Shown piece after piece: positions 46,617 to 58,105 of a stretch of DNA of 64,000 bases. The position numbers were made by a program, and so were the translations under genes. Source of the DNA: Aedes albopictus (lineage: Eukaryota > Arthropoda > Insecta > Diptera > Culicidae); the NCBI RefSeq assembly GCF_035046485.1, contig NC_085138.1:66084580-66148579 (forward strand), given 5' to 3'. Positions within the stretch are counted from its first letter, which is position 1, and each line of letters starts with the position of its first letter. Under the pieces are notes generated by a model that worked only from the letters and a program-made list of their open reading frames with translations, was not told the origin of the DNA and did not search any database.

Positions 46617-46630
46617 TGGCGACGAGGATG
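46617..46630 (+). promoter_or_regulatory. Primer-binding-site-like sequence
   Basis: TGGCGACGAGGATG begins two bases after the LTR. TGG matches the CCA end of a tRNA. The tRNA is not identified. Confidence 0.6.
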
Positions 46631-47447
46631 AAAAAAAATCGCGTTCTGTCGTGTATGAATCGATTTTAATTCGTTTTTAATTAAATTGAATTACGCTCAT
46701 ATGTGTTATGTGTTGATATATTGCAATGGTACTGAGAAATTTTAATTTCAGTGGAGTGATGAAAAGAAAAATCACGTGATTATCGTTCATGAAAGAAAAA
46801 ATATGTTATTCGTTGGTGGAAAATGCAAATAGATCCTGAAAGAAAAAAAATTATAGAAATTCAATCGGGAAAAGTGAAGGAAGAAGGATTATAGTGTGAA
46901 TAGTTTCGATTTCCCAGCAGGGTTATCAAATAAGTGACGAAAAAAAGAGCAACGCGGTGACGCCGCGCCGCTTGTAGCGTGGATGCTGTGCGCAGGAAAA
47001 AAAATATGACCTTGAGCCATTGCTCCATGCGCGCGGCATGCGAGAGTATTGTTTTACAGTGAGTGTGCTAGTGATGAACCGCAGGTGAGCAAAGGTGAAA
47101 CAGATTGTGCAACTGTGTGTCTGTTTTTGCTGGAGCTTACTGCAAGATGCGGTGATGTTCAGCAGAAAAGCATACATAGTGAGTATGATGATTGTAGCGT
47201 CGGCGTTGTTCCAGATGCACTGCACTGGCGCGGCGAAGGATGTGTGCTGTTTTGTACTGCGAGGTATGTTGGTATTTTTGTAATTGAATTTGCAGCAATC
47301 AATGAGAGGAGAATACGAGTATTTTTAATACATACGGAGTTCCGTGAGATGTTTATTGATAAATCTAGATTTCGAAATGTTTGAGGTTTAAAGCAAAAGA
47401 AAGATTGAATGAATGCCCATAATTTTACCAGAAACTTTGAAGACATC

Positions 47448-50281
47448 GTGATTGGATTCACTAATGATGAAAGAGAAATACTTTGAAATATTGTGATTAA
47501 ATTCACTGCGGGTATTGTTGCGATAGTGCAATCACTGAGAGTGCTGCTGTGTTATTAAAAAAAAAAATGCCATGACTTCTTCAAGTTTCCAGCACCTATT
47601 TAAACAAATTTTTCAGATGCAACGAAATTTACGCAACGTTTTTCTGTACATGTTTTCACAGGTAACTAGTTGCATGTTTATGAAAAATAGAAATTGAAAA
47701 AAACATGTTTTGTGTAGAACATTTGATGAATAGGAAGAGTTGCTTTCGGTTTGTATCGGATGGTGCATTCTAGCTATTAATCCACGCATTCGGTTGATAA
47801 TTATCATTTTATCAAAAAAAAAAAAAAATAATGTCTAGTCTTTAAGACAATCGTTCCTAGTCCTAGCGTTGCATGGCACTATCTTGATTTTGATCTACAT
47901 TCAGCAGACATACCAGAAAGTCCATAATTTAGTTCAAGCACCCAACGGTTGTTCATGCAGTTTGGATTTTCCTCACGTTTCGGATCTAGTCTATTTGGAT
48001 TTAGTTGGTTTGTGACCTCACAGATAGTGCATGAAGGATGTTGTGATTTGATTCACAGAAGACATATGGAAGGTAATTGTGATTAGATTCACTTGGAAAC
48101 CACGGGAAGATACGTGATTAAATTCACTAAAAAGATTATGAGAGGACGTGAGTATGCCAATGGTAACATGCATTGAAGAGACTGTGATTGAATTCACTAA
48201 GAGCAGGAGGATGTTGTGATTGGATTCACTTGAAAACCACGGATAGGCATAAGTCATGTGATTCAATTCAATAACAGTGTGGTGAAATTGACTAATCGGG
48301 TAACTGAGACCTCATGGGACCAACTGTGATTAAATTCACTGACTGTCTGTCTGAGTAGGAGTAGCAAGGAGTTGGGATTGAATTCGCTCGCTTGCATGCG
48401 GAAGGAGAAAGAAATGTATTGGAGCAGAGCAGAGGTGTTTGAATTCACTGAGAATGCATGGAGGGACCATAGTCGATAAGGCTGGTGAGAGGCCCTTCAA
48501 CGAGATCCTGTCGAGAGAGCCTTGGTTCGAATCATGGTCCTGTGGAAGATCTTTTCAAAATGTATTTTTTCGCTCTGCTGATATAGGGTATTGGTTCCCT
48601 TATTAAGCATTTGGCTCCAATTTTCATCTTACGAAAAACAAGGGATTGAAGCACTGTTTGTTTTGTTTCTTATTTCTGTTAGAAATGAGCACCCATGAAA
48701 ACAAAAAGAACGGGATCAATCGGGGCCGTAACCGCTTGCTTTCGAACAGGATGAATATGGGAGCGTGAGATTACTGATGGCACACATACCTTACGAGTCC
48801 AAAAGAAAAAGCGGATCATCCGGCACAGATGGCCAACCTTCGATAGATGCCGGAAGAGCTCATGAAACACTTGGCAAATCGATCTGGCTTTGTGCCAAAG
48901 GGTGGTCTAGCGTCAGAGGAATGAAGAAACATGGAAAATTGTGATTGAACTGGATGACATCAGAAAAGACAGCATCGTTTTTCATATCATGTTTTGGATT
49001 GGATTTGTGGTTGTGTTTTTGGGCTAAGAGATTATAAACAACCTTCAAACTGGAAAGAGTGGTTTTCTTCAATGATCATGCTAGTTTCGTGTATCAATTA
49101 TTTCTGTTATGCATTGTTTGGGTACTTGCATCGTTGGAGCGGTTGAGCGAGGAAAGGATTGCTTCAAATATAGCAAAACCAGTTGAAATTTTGTATTTCA
49201 AGTCCGCATTTTTTTTTGTGTGAACCAAATTAATGTTGTTATTATAATGATCCAGGTTCACGTCTTTGTTGTTGGAGAAAGGGCTTCTGCTTGACAAATG
49301 CATAGCCAGAGTGCGATTTGGTGGAGTGCAGTGGGTTGACTGGAATCTAAGGCTACAACAATGAGTGAGATGCGAGTCTGTGTCATCATGGATACTCTAC
49401 TTTTTCTTTGGATCAGATCTTCAGTCAGTTCTTCTATCAGACTAAAACGGTAACATTTTTTGGGTAAAACTTGGGGCTTGTTATGTATTGTTTTTGGCAT
49501 TAGAAACGGGTCTTTGGTCCTAGCGGACTAATCAGGTATGTATTCACACAAAGTTAGTTCTGATCCTGGATGCTGTGCGTTTGCAGCCTTATTCATGTAA
49601 TGGATCTTTTTTGGTTTGTTAAGTAGTATTGCAAGGTTTGTTACAAGTGTTGCAAGTTTGAATGCAAAGAGTGATTCGATTGAGCGGAGCAGATTTTTAT
49701 GTTTGAATCCGCGTTGTTTGGAGTGGTTGTACGAACAGTTTGTAGACAGGACCTGAGGTCGAAGCGGTGGATGAGCGAGCGTTCGGCAAGACATAATGGT
49801 GATTTCCTTGGATTCCTTGAGCGTGGAGAGTCTTTGAATTCAGTTGCAAGATTGTCATTGGCAGATGGTGGTTTCAGCAAAGGACAAACGCCTTGCAATC
49901 CTGGTTCAATAGCGCACTAGAACTTCGAATGCACAAATCTCACAAAGCAAGCTTCGAATAACAGTGTTACTTTTATTTGGTTCTTGCTTGTTTGTGAAAA
50001 GCTTAAAATGAGGATATCAAGAGTGCTGGTTTTGTTTTTAATGAGATTTGTGTGACTGAAAATCGATAGTAGATGCAAAAGTCGGCCATTGTTGCGGCCA
50101 TTTTGGGATTCTTACCAAGTCTATCCTTAACTCGAGCAATGGATTAAGAAGCAGGCATTGTCTTGTTGGTGCATTGCACCGGGAGGAGGAGAGATATCAG
50201 CTCTTTAAGTTTAGGTCGGTGCATCATTTTGAGAACTTGTGATTGAATTCACTGGAAGCGTATTGCTGTGATTAAATTCAC
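47448..50281 (+). repeat. Reiterated GTGATTNAATTCACT motif in the LARD interior
   Basis: At least 11 copies lie between 47448 and 48449: starts at 47448, 47493, 48043, 48079, 48114, 48184, 48216, 48258, 48326, 48374 and 48436. Two more are at 50239 and 50268. Copies are in one orientation and vary mostly at position 7 and its neighbour. GTGA/TCAC ends give partial dyad symmetry. It could be a protein- or RNA-binding site, or a decayed minisatellite. Confidence 0.85.
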
Positions 50282-51462
50282 TGAGGATGTACAAGTAGCA
50301 ATGAATTTAATAGGTAACAGGAATCCATTGTGGAGGATGATAAATGAATTAAATTCAAATATCAGTGCAACTTGAGAATATTTCGAGGAACGAATCCAGT
50401 AAAGCGAGAGGTCAGTAATTGGATAGGTTCTGCTGCGACAAAATGTGTTCTGGAAAGTCGTATCACAGAGAGCATCGCTGGTACTGTGGAATAGTGCTGA
50501 AGTGCGGATGGTCTTAGAAAAGGATTCACCAGTACACTTTGGAAGACACTGCAGCAGTCACATAGGATGGACACCAGAAGAGCGTCTTTTGGAAGAGGTA
50601 TTCAATGGGAAAGCATAATATTCTGTTGCCTCCATGCCACGCCGCTCACATGAAGGATTTTTGCTGTTGCAAAGGATATTCGTGGCATCGGGGTCGTATG
50701 TTTAATGTCATGATCCATGTGGCCGTGTTATGATGTGGAATGCTGGTTCAATTCACGACGCAGTCGTCATTAGGTGTATTTGACTGTGCGTTATCTGGTC
50801 TGTTGTCTGGTGTCGTGCTCCCTTCTAAGATAAAATGAAAGCCATACAGAGAAAATGACACGTGTTGATGGTTTTTGCATAAGTAAATATTCAGAGTGAC
50901 TGAATTATTTCATTAGACCAAATGAAGAACGGAACCACAATTTCTCGATATCTAATAAGAAGTGATAATTTGTTGGTAGATATTGAGAAAGTCGTATTTT
51001 CGGAACTTGAATATAATATGCGTGTGTTAATGAGTAGGAGTAAGTGGAACAACTGCTAGAGAAAAAAAAATACTGTCAGAGTATTTGAGCTAACTGTGTT
51101 TGGTCGTGGTTGTCTGCCGTTACCATTTGTCAGATGGTGATAAATGTTTAGAGAGGAGAGTGTCACGCTTTTGATAAGTCATTAGGGCCGGTGGTAAAGA
51201 GACACATGTTACTGTCAGGGGGGGAGAGACGGAGCAGCTTTGCTGCGGAAGTGTTCACGATTGTCTGAAGGATGATGCGTGCCGATTAAGCAGAAGTTAA
51301 GAAGTACCAGTAGGTGTAGTTTATTCATTAAGTGCGGCATCGAATCACTACCTTGAATTAATGATTATCCCATATGACGTTTAGACGGTTTTGATATTCA
51401 ACGGTTTAAAGTATTAGTAAAACTTTAGAAATCTCTAAGCCAATGTACAAATTCAGATTATT

Positions 51463-51472
51463 GAAAGGGGGA
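51463..51472 (+). promoter_or_regulatory. Polypurine tract
   Basis: GAAAGGGGGA directly before the 3' LTR, the expected plus-strand priming site. Confidence 0.75.
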
Positions 51473-51631
51473 TGTGGTGACGAGCGTCTTACTCATTCAC
51501 CTTCATACAAGGCATTCGCGCGCATACACGCACCTGCGTGAAGTCTTTGTAGCCTCCCCACTCTGCGCAGCACAACAGCAGAACAATGAGTCTTATATAC
51601 ACACTCGCGCTTGCAAGACGCGGTTACCACA
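51473..51631 (+). repeat. 3' LTR, 159 bp
   Basis: Identical by eye to 46456-46614. Followed by the CGCTC target duplication. Confidence 0.95.
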
Positions 51632-52694
51632 CGCTCTATGAAAAGTTATAGCTTGTTGAACTTTTTTGTGAGAGAAAAAAAATTGCCTATCCCAAACATT
51701 TTGGCCATCCCCTGTATACTAGTGATTGATATTTTCGCTATCGATACATTGATGTGATAAATTAAAATTTAATTGATGGAAATCAGCTCAAAATCATATT
51801 TTAAGTTGAGTTCATTGACAAAATATGGATTATAAACAAATTTAAACATTTTTGACATAGTTTCTTCGATCCATCTAACAAAGACGAATTGAATTTTCTT
51901 GAATTGTTCCGCTTCCCATATGAAAATCTGTTTTTATTCAATATAATTTAATGTGTTGATTTTTTCGCAATACTATGTTTTGAGCACTTTTAGAGCAGCC
52001 AAAAACTCACAATCTCATCAATTTTCAAAGCTACAACTGCCTTCCCATGAAAAAAAAATCGTATTTTCAAAATTCAATAAAAAGCTTCAAACAAAAAAGG
52101 TACCTGCAGTTTTTTCACCATAAATAGAACGGAGTACGATTTTTTCAATGCAATCGAGAGATTGAAAAACCATTTGCTCCTTTTTGAGATATGACTTTTT
52201 GAAAAAAAAAAAAAGATTTTTCAAAGAAAAAAACCAATATCTTTTTAACCTTGAGAGTTAGAACATTGAGCTCTTTAGCAAAAATATGCGCTATTGATAG
52301 TCCTAAAAGTGCTCGGAACAAAGTGTTTACGAGAAACGAACGAATTAAAAGTTATTTCAAGAAAACAGAATTTCATGGATCACCCTAACATTAATCTTTA
52401 AAAAAAATATAAGGTAGGAACTATAAGAGATAGAATAATGGTTTCTTCAGCAAACTTGCTCCAAATAAGTTGTTTTACAACTTTGTAGAACATTTTGTAA
52501 ACGTACATAAAACTATTAAAAAGCAGATGTTAGGATCAGCTAAACTAGAGGGACCACCCTAATTTCACAATAATGAGAAAAAAGGTCGAAAAATAAGAAG
52601 AAACTTTTCCAAAGACACCATGTATCTAAAACTTATGGTTTAGGCACAAACATTTTTGTCTTCGTAAATACGGCTCTGGACCCATTGTGCAATG

Positions 52695-53225
52695 TCGAGA
52701 AGAGATGCCGGTTTTCCAGAATTTGGTATATCCAATTGGTAATCATTGGAGATATACCATGATTCCGTGCGGTTTCCGTTGTCAAAAACACCCTCAATGT
52801 AAGAAAAGAAAACACCCAAACAAGATTGCTTTGAGTAAATGTTTTCTCGGTTTCGTTAACCAGCCTTGTGTAAAAAAGTCACAGTGGGCTTACCAGATTG
52901 GTATGCTTGGGGGTGATACACAAATTATGTCACGCAAAAATCGACCTTTTAAACCCCCCCCCTCCCCCCTATGTCACACTTTTTGTATGGGTCCTCAATA
53001 TTTTTTGTAAGGGTCGTCACGCTCAGCAAAACCCCCCTCCCCCCTAAAAGCGTGACGTAATTTGTGTACGACCCCTTGTTGGTTCACATGAAGAGGCACG
53101 TTGGCCAGATGAACATCACGGATGTGCTGATCGACAGCGCGTTCTAAGTATTACAAAAGAGGTTAAGCTGATAAGCCTGGAAGTCTTTGCTTCTTCATAC
53201 GAGGCACGACCCAAATAAAAATAAT
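52695..53225 (-). pseudogene. LOA-like reverse transcriptase, N-terminal half
   Basis: Sense order: GRASYEEAKTSRLISLTSF (near 53170-53215), a segment matching HLANVPLHVNQ after a frame change, AYQSGK, then a motif A equivalent (IEGVFDN near 52800) and SPMITNWIYQILENRH (near 52710-52760). A MITE interrupts it at 52910-53075, and the Transib-like element cuts it at 52690. It continues at 44385-44633. Several frameshifts; no activity expected. Confidence 0.85.
52910..53075. mobile_element. PIF/Harbinger-like MITE, 166 bp
   Basis: GGGGTGATACACAAATTATG pairs with AATTTGTGTACGACCCC. The 3-bp duplication TTG is at 52907-52909 and 53076-53078. Removing it restores the LOA reading through NQ-AYQSGK. 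Confidence 0.88.
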
Positions 53226-54600
53226 TGAATAATAATTTTCGCTGAAAAGTTGATTGATTGGTCAACTAGTAATGAGCGATCAGCTTTTAATGGACGAATA
53301 ACATAAGGTTAAGAATCCACCTGTTCCAGTTATAACGCAACGCCAAGATGAAATTTTTAATATGAACAGTAGTATATTTTACTGCCAACATGATGCCTTA
53401 GGAAACAGATCATCCAAGAGACATTTCTCATATTTCTTCCACCCCATAGAACCCGAATCATCCGCAAACAACCGCATTCCACCCGCGACATTAATTTGAA
53501 CGTGGAGAAGCTTCTGGTCGACCGATGCGATGCACGTCCCCCTCAAGCTGACCAACTCCGATGGGAACCATCAGGAATGAGGCACCATTCCTAATGAAAT
53601 TAATCTTCCACTACTGGGCCATAATTTAAAGTGGAACAATAAAGGACAACCAACTATGACTCCGGATGGTGCACAGCCGCAGATCCAGAGCCACCAGCAA
53701 CCAACGGCAGCAGTAACAGTAACTAGAATAGCTCCCAGCAGAGGCCACTACCGGACCAACCGAGGACGGCGGCTCATCCCCAAACCAGACCGAGGCGGCA
53801 CTTTTTCATTCCATTTCTCTTTTGGTGCCTTTTTTGCAGGAGTGTTCGCCTGGATTCGTCCTCCTACTTTGGAAGTGCCGACTGGCGAGGTCCTTCCAGT
53901 TACGGCGCGCGGTGTGGCATGGCAATTTGCGGGCAAAACTTTCTCGTGATATAATAAGTTGGATCTGGTACTATACCCGGACTTTTGTCCACTAGGTACT
54001 TGCACTGTGGCTTGGAGTACGCCACCGTGGAGTATTTGGACGGACAGTCGTCGTCGTCGCGTCGTTGGGCGCTGATGGCAGTGGAAATTGCTCCACTGGT
54101 TGTCATTAATGTTCCGTTGACTTTTCAAGTTTGAAGCATTTCGGTGTGCTTCTAACGAGGAACATTAGACGGATGGTTGAACAGATGATTTTAGTTGAAA
54201 TACTGATCTTGGAAAGGGTTTACTGGACTACTTGTAATACACAGTAATCCCAGTAGGAGCATATTTGGTCATTGGAATACAGTGTGACCGGCACAAAAAA
54301 GATCCACCAAATAGTGATTACAGTTTCTAATGAAAACTATATGCAAAAATAATAAAATATATATGCACTACCTCCATTTTAAATTGTTTTAGTAATCTGT
54401 TGAGATATATTTGGTTTTTGAGGAATAAAGTGATTTCTGAGATTGGGAAAACTGCTTGAAAATTGAGTGTGACAGTACTTAGCAGAAACTTCAAAATTTT
54501 ACCAAATTTCACACTTTTTGCTTCTTGGTGTATGCTAATTGTGATGTTTTCGACATATCAAATTCATTTTGACATGAATTTTCCCTAAACCACAGAAACT
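53226..54600. other. No recognisable gene; possibly single-copy host DNA
   Basis: Balanced composition. Overlapping frames of 97 (+) and 126 (-) codons at 53656-54128 have no recognisable motif. Confidence 0.4.
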
Positions 54601-54619
54601 ATACTTTTACTACCACCAG

Positions 54620-56460
54620 CAAAGGGTTAATCAGTTCTTCCAAGTATTCATCAAAAGTTCTCCAGATTTTTTTGTGTTTCTCACGCATTGATTGTGGAAT
54701 TCATCCAGAAATAATTTCAAAAAAAATCTGACCGAGTTCTTGTTGTGAGTTCTTCCTTCGGAAGGGAAGTAAAAGCATGGGACCCGAGATGAACTATCCT
54801 AGGGCTTGAAATCTCTTTAATACAGATAAAAAAAATCCTCTAGAAAATTTTAAAGATTTTATTCTAAGAATTTCCAAATTTATCATTGGAAGCTTTCTAA
54901 GGGACTATGTCGGTCAACCATTCAGGGATTTTTGTTGAAATTCCTTCAAGATTCTTTCAAAATCTCTTGGTTTTTATGTAACTTCTGGAATAATTTCTGA
55001 ATAAATGTCTGGAGGAATGTCTGAAACACTTACAACAGTAATCCCAGGTTATATTTCAAACGAAACCACAGAAGTAATTGCAGGAATCTCTGAAGGAATT
55101 TCTCAAAGAACTCTTGGAGGAACCATTGGGAGAATTTCCCAAAGAGTTTTCAGAAGAGTTTCTGAAAAAAATTACAATGAAAAAACTTTTAAAGAAGTTC
55201 TTTTCTGGAAATTTTGAAGCGATTGCTATAACTTTGACGTCTTTTGACACATTTTTCAGGAATTCCTAAAAAAAATCAGAAAAATCTGTGCAGGAATTAC
55301 TGATAGATTCCCAGACAGAATTTCTGTAATAAATCCTGAAGGGATTTCCAAAGAAACATTCAGTAGAATCCCTTGTGGAATCCCTAGAAGAACACTTGCA
55401 TGAACTTATCTGAACAAAACCCAGGGAAATTCTCGAAGGAATCTTAGGAGAAATTTTTAAATACAAGATAAATAGTTGGATAAATAGTTGAAAAAACTCA
55501 TCGGGAAACCCTTTGTGGGACTCCCAGACAAAAGTTTGGGGATTTTTTCAGAACATTTTTGGAGAAACATTTCAATATTTTTTGGAGGTTTTTCTGGAAG
55601 TATTTCTGGGCAATCTGTGAACGTATTTCCATAGATTTCTTTCAAATATATTTGTTACTTAAACTTAACTGCCTTAAAGAATCCGTGGATATATTATTAG
55701 AGTAATCTTTAGAAAAAAATCTGAATGAACTTGTAGCTTAATACATAGTTCAATATTTGTAATCCCTGACGGAGTTTCAGAAGAAACTTATGGAAATGTA
55801 TCTTTAAGAGGTCACTTGGACCCATTTTTGTGGAAATTCTTGAGGAAATATGTGAAGAAATTTTTTGAAGAATTCGTGGCGAAATTTCTCAACACGGCTG
55901 CACCATCACAAAGCAGTTTCTGAAAGAAATCATCGTAGATTTTCAGACCGAATCCCTGGTGAAATATTTGAAGGAACACACAGAACAACAGCTTTGGAAG
56001 GAATCCATAGAAGATTTCTTAAAAGAATCCTTGGACATACTTATGGATTATTCCAACCAAGAAATTCTGAAGGAATCTCCAGGAAAATTCCTTAAAAGTC
56101 ACTAGAAGAATTTGTGAAGGAAACTTTAATGAATTTTTGAAATAGTTTGGGAGATTTTCTGAAGAAGTCTTTGGAAAAGTGTTTAGAGAAATTCCATTTT
56201 ATTTTTATTTTTTAGAGATATCGCCGAAAGCATTTCTGAAAGATCAATGGAAAATTGCCTAAAAGAAGTGTAGTAGTGATTTCTAAAGGAGCAAATGGAG
56301 AAATATCTGATGAAACCGGGATTTTTTCGTGAGGAGCTTTTTAACAATTTTTCGGAGGATTTTCTAAAGAAAAATTTGAATCAAAATCCAAAAAAATTTG
56401 AAATTTTTTAAACTTTTATAAAGAATCCGTGGAAGAATTTTGGAAAAACTAAATCCTGTA
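54620..56460. repeat. 12-bp array pair, inverted arrangement
   Basis: Pyrimidine form up to about 54960 (ATTCCTTCAAG, ATTCATCCAG), then the purine form to 56460 (GAAGGAATTTCTC, GAGGAATGTCTG). Decayed; several 60-76 codon frames are by-products. Confidence 0.75.
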
Positions 56461-56880
56461 TGATTTCTCATAGGAGATCGTAGTGTGCAGCCCGCTTTGA
56501 CGGATGTGAGAAAGCTTGTTTGCCACTTTTTTTTCTCGTTTTTATAACCAATTACTACACTGCGCAACATTTTTTTGTCTCAAGAGCAAATTTATGTGTC
56601 TCTGACAGATTTTGGGCCGCTGAATCCGAATCCGGGCTCAGATTTGCTCCAGCACGTCACAGTTTTGAGCTATATCTCAATTTATTGGGCAAATTATGCG
56701 ATTTTGGCCTTTTTCGACTGCAAGCCATTAAGCATAGAAATATTTTTTTAAGCAATCAACAGGTAAATTGGTCAGTTAACATCTAAATTAACGACTCATG
56801 CAAAATATTTCGTTCAACCATATCAAATTTGATAGATTTAAGCACTAACATTAAATAGCATGTAAACTTGCATGCATTTT
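56461..56880. other. No recognisable gene or element
   Basis: AT-rich with no signal seen. Confidence 0.4.
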
Positions 56881-56924
56881 TTGGAGGGTGACTTGTATGG
56901 GAAATATCGTACTTACCTTACCAA

Positions 56925-57337
56925 TCAGGCTAATGCCGGGGTGACCTCTGCTGTACATAGTAGCCGTCTCCATTTCACTCGGTCCATGGCAGTTTGTCTC
57001 CAGTTCCGCACTCTGCGTAGGGTCCGCAGATCGTCCTCCACTTGGTCGACCCACCTAGCTCGCTGCGCTCCACGTCTTCTTGTACCGGTCGGATGACTCT
57101 CGAGAACCATTTTAGTCGGTTTGCTATCCGACATCATGATGACGTGACCCGCCCACCGTAGCCTCCCGGTTTTCGCGGTATGAACGATGGATGGTTCTCT
57201 TAGCAGCTGATGCAGCTCGTGGTTCATTCCCCTTCTCCAAGTCCCGTCTTCCATCTGCACTCCGCCGTAGATGGTACGCAACACCTTCCATTCGTAAACT
57301 CCAAGGGCGCGTTGGTCCTCTGCACGTAGGGTCCATC
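56925..57337 (-). pseudogene. RTE-clade C-terminal fragment (copy D)
   Basis: Encodes LGVYEWKVLRTIYGGVQ, WRRGMNHELHQLLREPSI, GRLRWAGHVIMM and GTRRRGAQRARWVDQVEDDL, the region after the polymerase in RTE proteins. Differs from copies A and B enough to be another subfamily. Cut on its 5' side by the ATCCCAAGTAACA terminus at 57335. Confidence 0.85.
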
Positions 57338-57994
57338 CCAAGTAACAATTATACTTTTGTGGCAATCCTGAAGTAATTTCTAAGATAGAATCATAAAACT
57401 TAGCAATAAAGCTCTTTGTTCTGCAAATCTGAGATAAAATAGGTATAAAATATCCATAAGACTAATCTGGCCCACTCTTCAAGAGATCTTCAAAGCTGCT
57501 TTTGAAGACTGCTTTGAAACTAGTTGTATTTATGCACATGCGCTGATGATTGATTATAAGAACTTCATGAAACTTTAACAAGAATGTCTTGAGGCATGTT
57601 GATCTTTTAGCTGTCTTTCTCAAAAGTGTCAACAGTGCATAATAAATGAAATCTTTTAACTAAGCATTATGCAGATGCAAACAAGTTTTGTTTCATGGAT
57701 GAAATATTAATTGAACTGCGAATTAATTTTCATCAAATTGAAATGGCTAAAACATTTAAATTGCCTGATCATTGATGACAGGGAATCGAAATTTTCCGTG
57801 CCATACCCACTTTTTCGTTGATATGCCACCCAAAACATACGAAAATTACAAAGCGCCTCAAAAATATTATCAATCATTAATATACGAAGACATAAATTTC
57901 CTTTAAAAACAAAAGGCTACGCCACTTTTTCAATTCTTTCTAAGCACTTCCTTGACTTCCTTGGGCATAGAGTATCTTCGTGCCTGCCAAACGA
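57335..57994. mobile_element. Left end of a CCCAAGTAACA-type element
   Basis: ATCCCAAGTAACA at 57335-57347 matches 8692. It breaks RTE copy D. I do not find the opposite terminus in the window, so the right boundary given is arbitrary. AT-rich, non-coding. Confidence 0.45.
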
Positions 57995-58105
57995 TTTACA
58001 CATGCAAAATGGTCATTGGCAGAGGAAGCTCTCAGTTAATAACTGTGGAAGTGCTCATAGAACACTAAGCTGAGAAGCAGAGTGTCTGAAAGCTCATGTA
58101 TACAT
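57995..58105 (+). repeat. Dispersed repeat, AGGAAGCTCTCAGTTAATAA type
   Basis: Contains GTGGAAGTGCTCATAGAACAC and CTAAGCTGAGAAGCAG. The end CTGAGAAGCAG recurs at 63849, followed there by GCTTTGTCCCAGTGAGGACG. It resembles a high-copy mosquito retrotransposon 3' end (family knowledge, not searched). Confidence 0.6.

Larger units (their letters stand above)
46456..51631 (+). mobile_element. Non-coding LTR retrotransposon (LARD-like), 5.2 kb
   Basis: Two identical 159-bp LTRs, TGT...ACA ends, and a 5-bp duplication CGCTC (46451-46455 and 51632-51636). A primer-binding-like TGGCGACGAGGATG lies two bases after the 5' LTR. A polypurine tract GAAAGGGGGA ends just before the 3' LTR. The 4.86-kb interior has no frame above 115 codons and no gag, protease, reverse transcriptase or integrase motif. 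It is therefore a large retrotransposon derivative moved by another element's proteins. Identical LTRs imply recent insertion. An uninterrupted version of the target is visible in copy 1 of the foldback near 27595-27615. Confidence 0.92.
45615..51714. mobile_element. Tc1/mariner-like long foldback, copy 2, split by an LTR element
   Basis: TA flanks at 45613-45614 and 51715-51716, ends CAGGGGATGGCCAAAATG. The same element as 27529-28633, here without the nested MITE. An LTR element (46456-51631) lies in its right arm; without that the unit is about 920 bp. Confidence 0.9.
44639..52689. mobile_element. Transib-like long foldback element, host of a three-level nest
   Basis: Ends CACACTGGGTCCAGAGCC and (complement) CACAATGGGTCCAGAGCC, with a 5-bp duplication CAATG at 44634-44638 and 52690-52694. 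CACWATG termini with a 5-bp duplication are the known signature of Transib, the relatives of RAG1. Arms at 44639-45480 and 51860-52689 are inverted copies of each other. No transposase frame, so non-autonomous. It interrupts a LOA-like reverse transcriptase; removing it and one CAATG rejoins that domain. A Tc1-like foldback (45615-51714) sits near its centre. Confidence 0.85.

Noticed and set aside
52687..53010. 107-codon plus-strand frame with several cysteines; a MITE appears to interrupt it
   Set aside because: It is the antisense of a LOA-like reverse transcriptase, whose motifs are clear on the minus strand. The open frame is a shadow.
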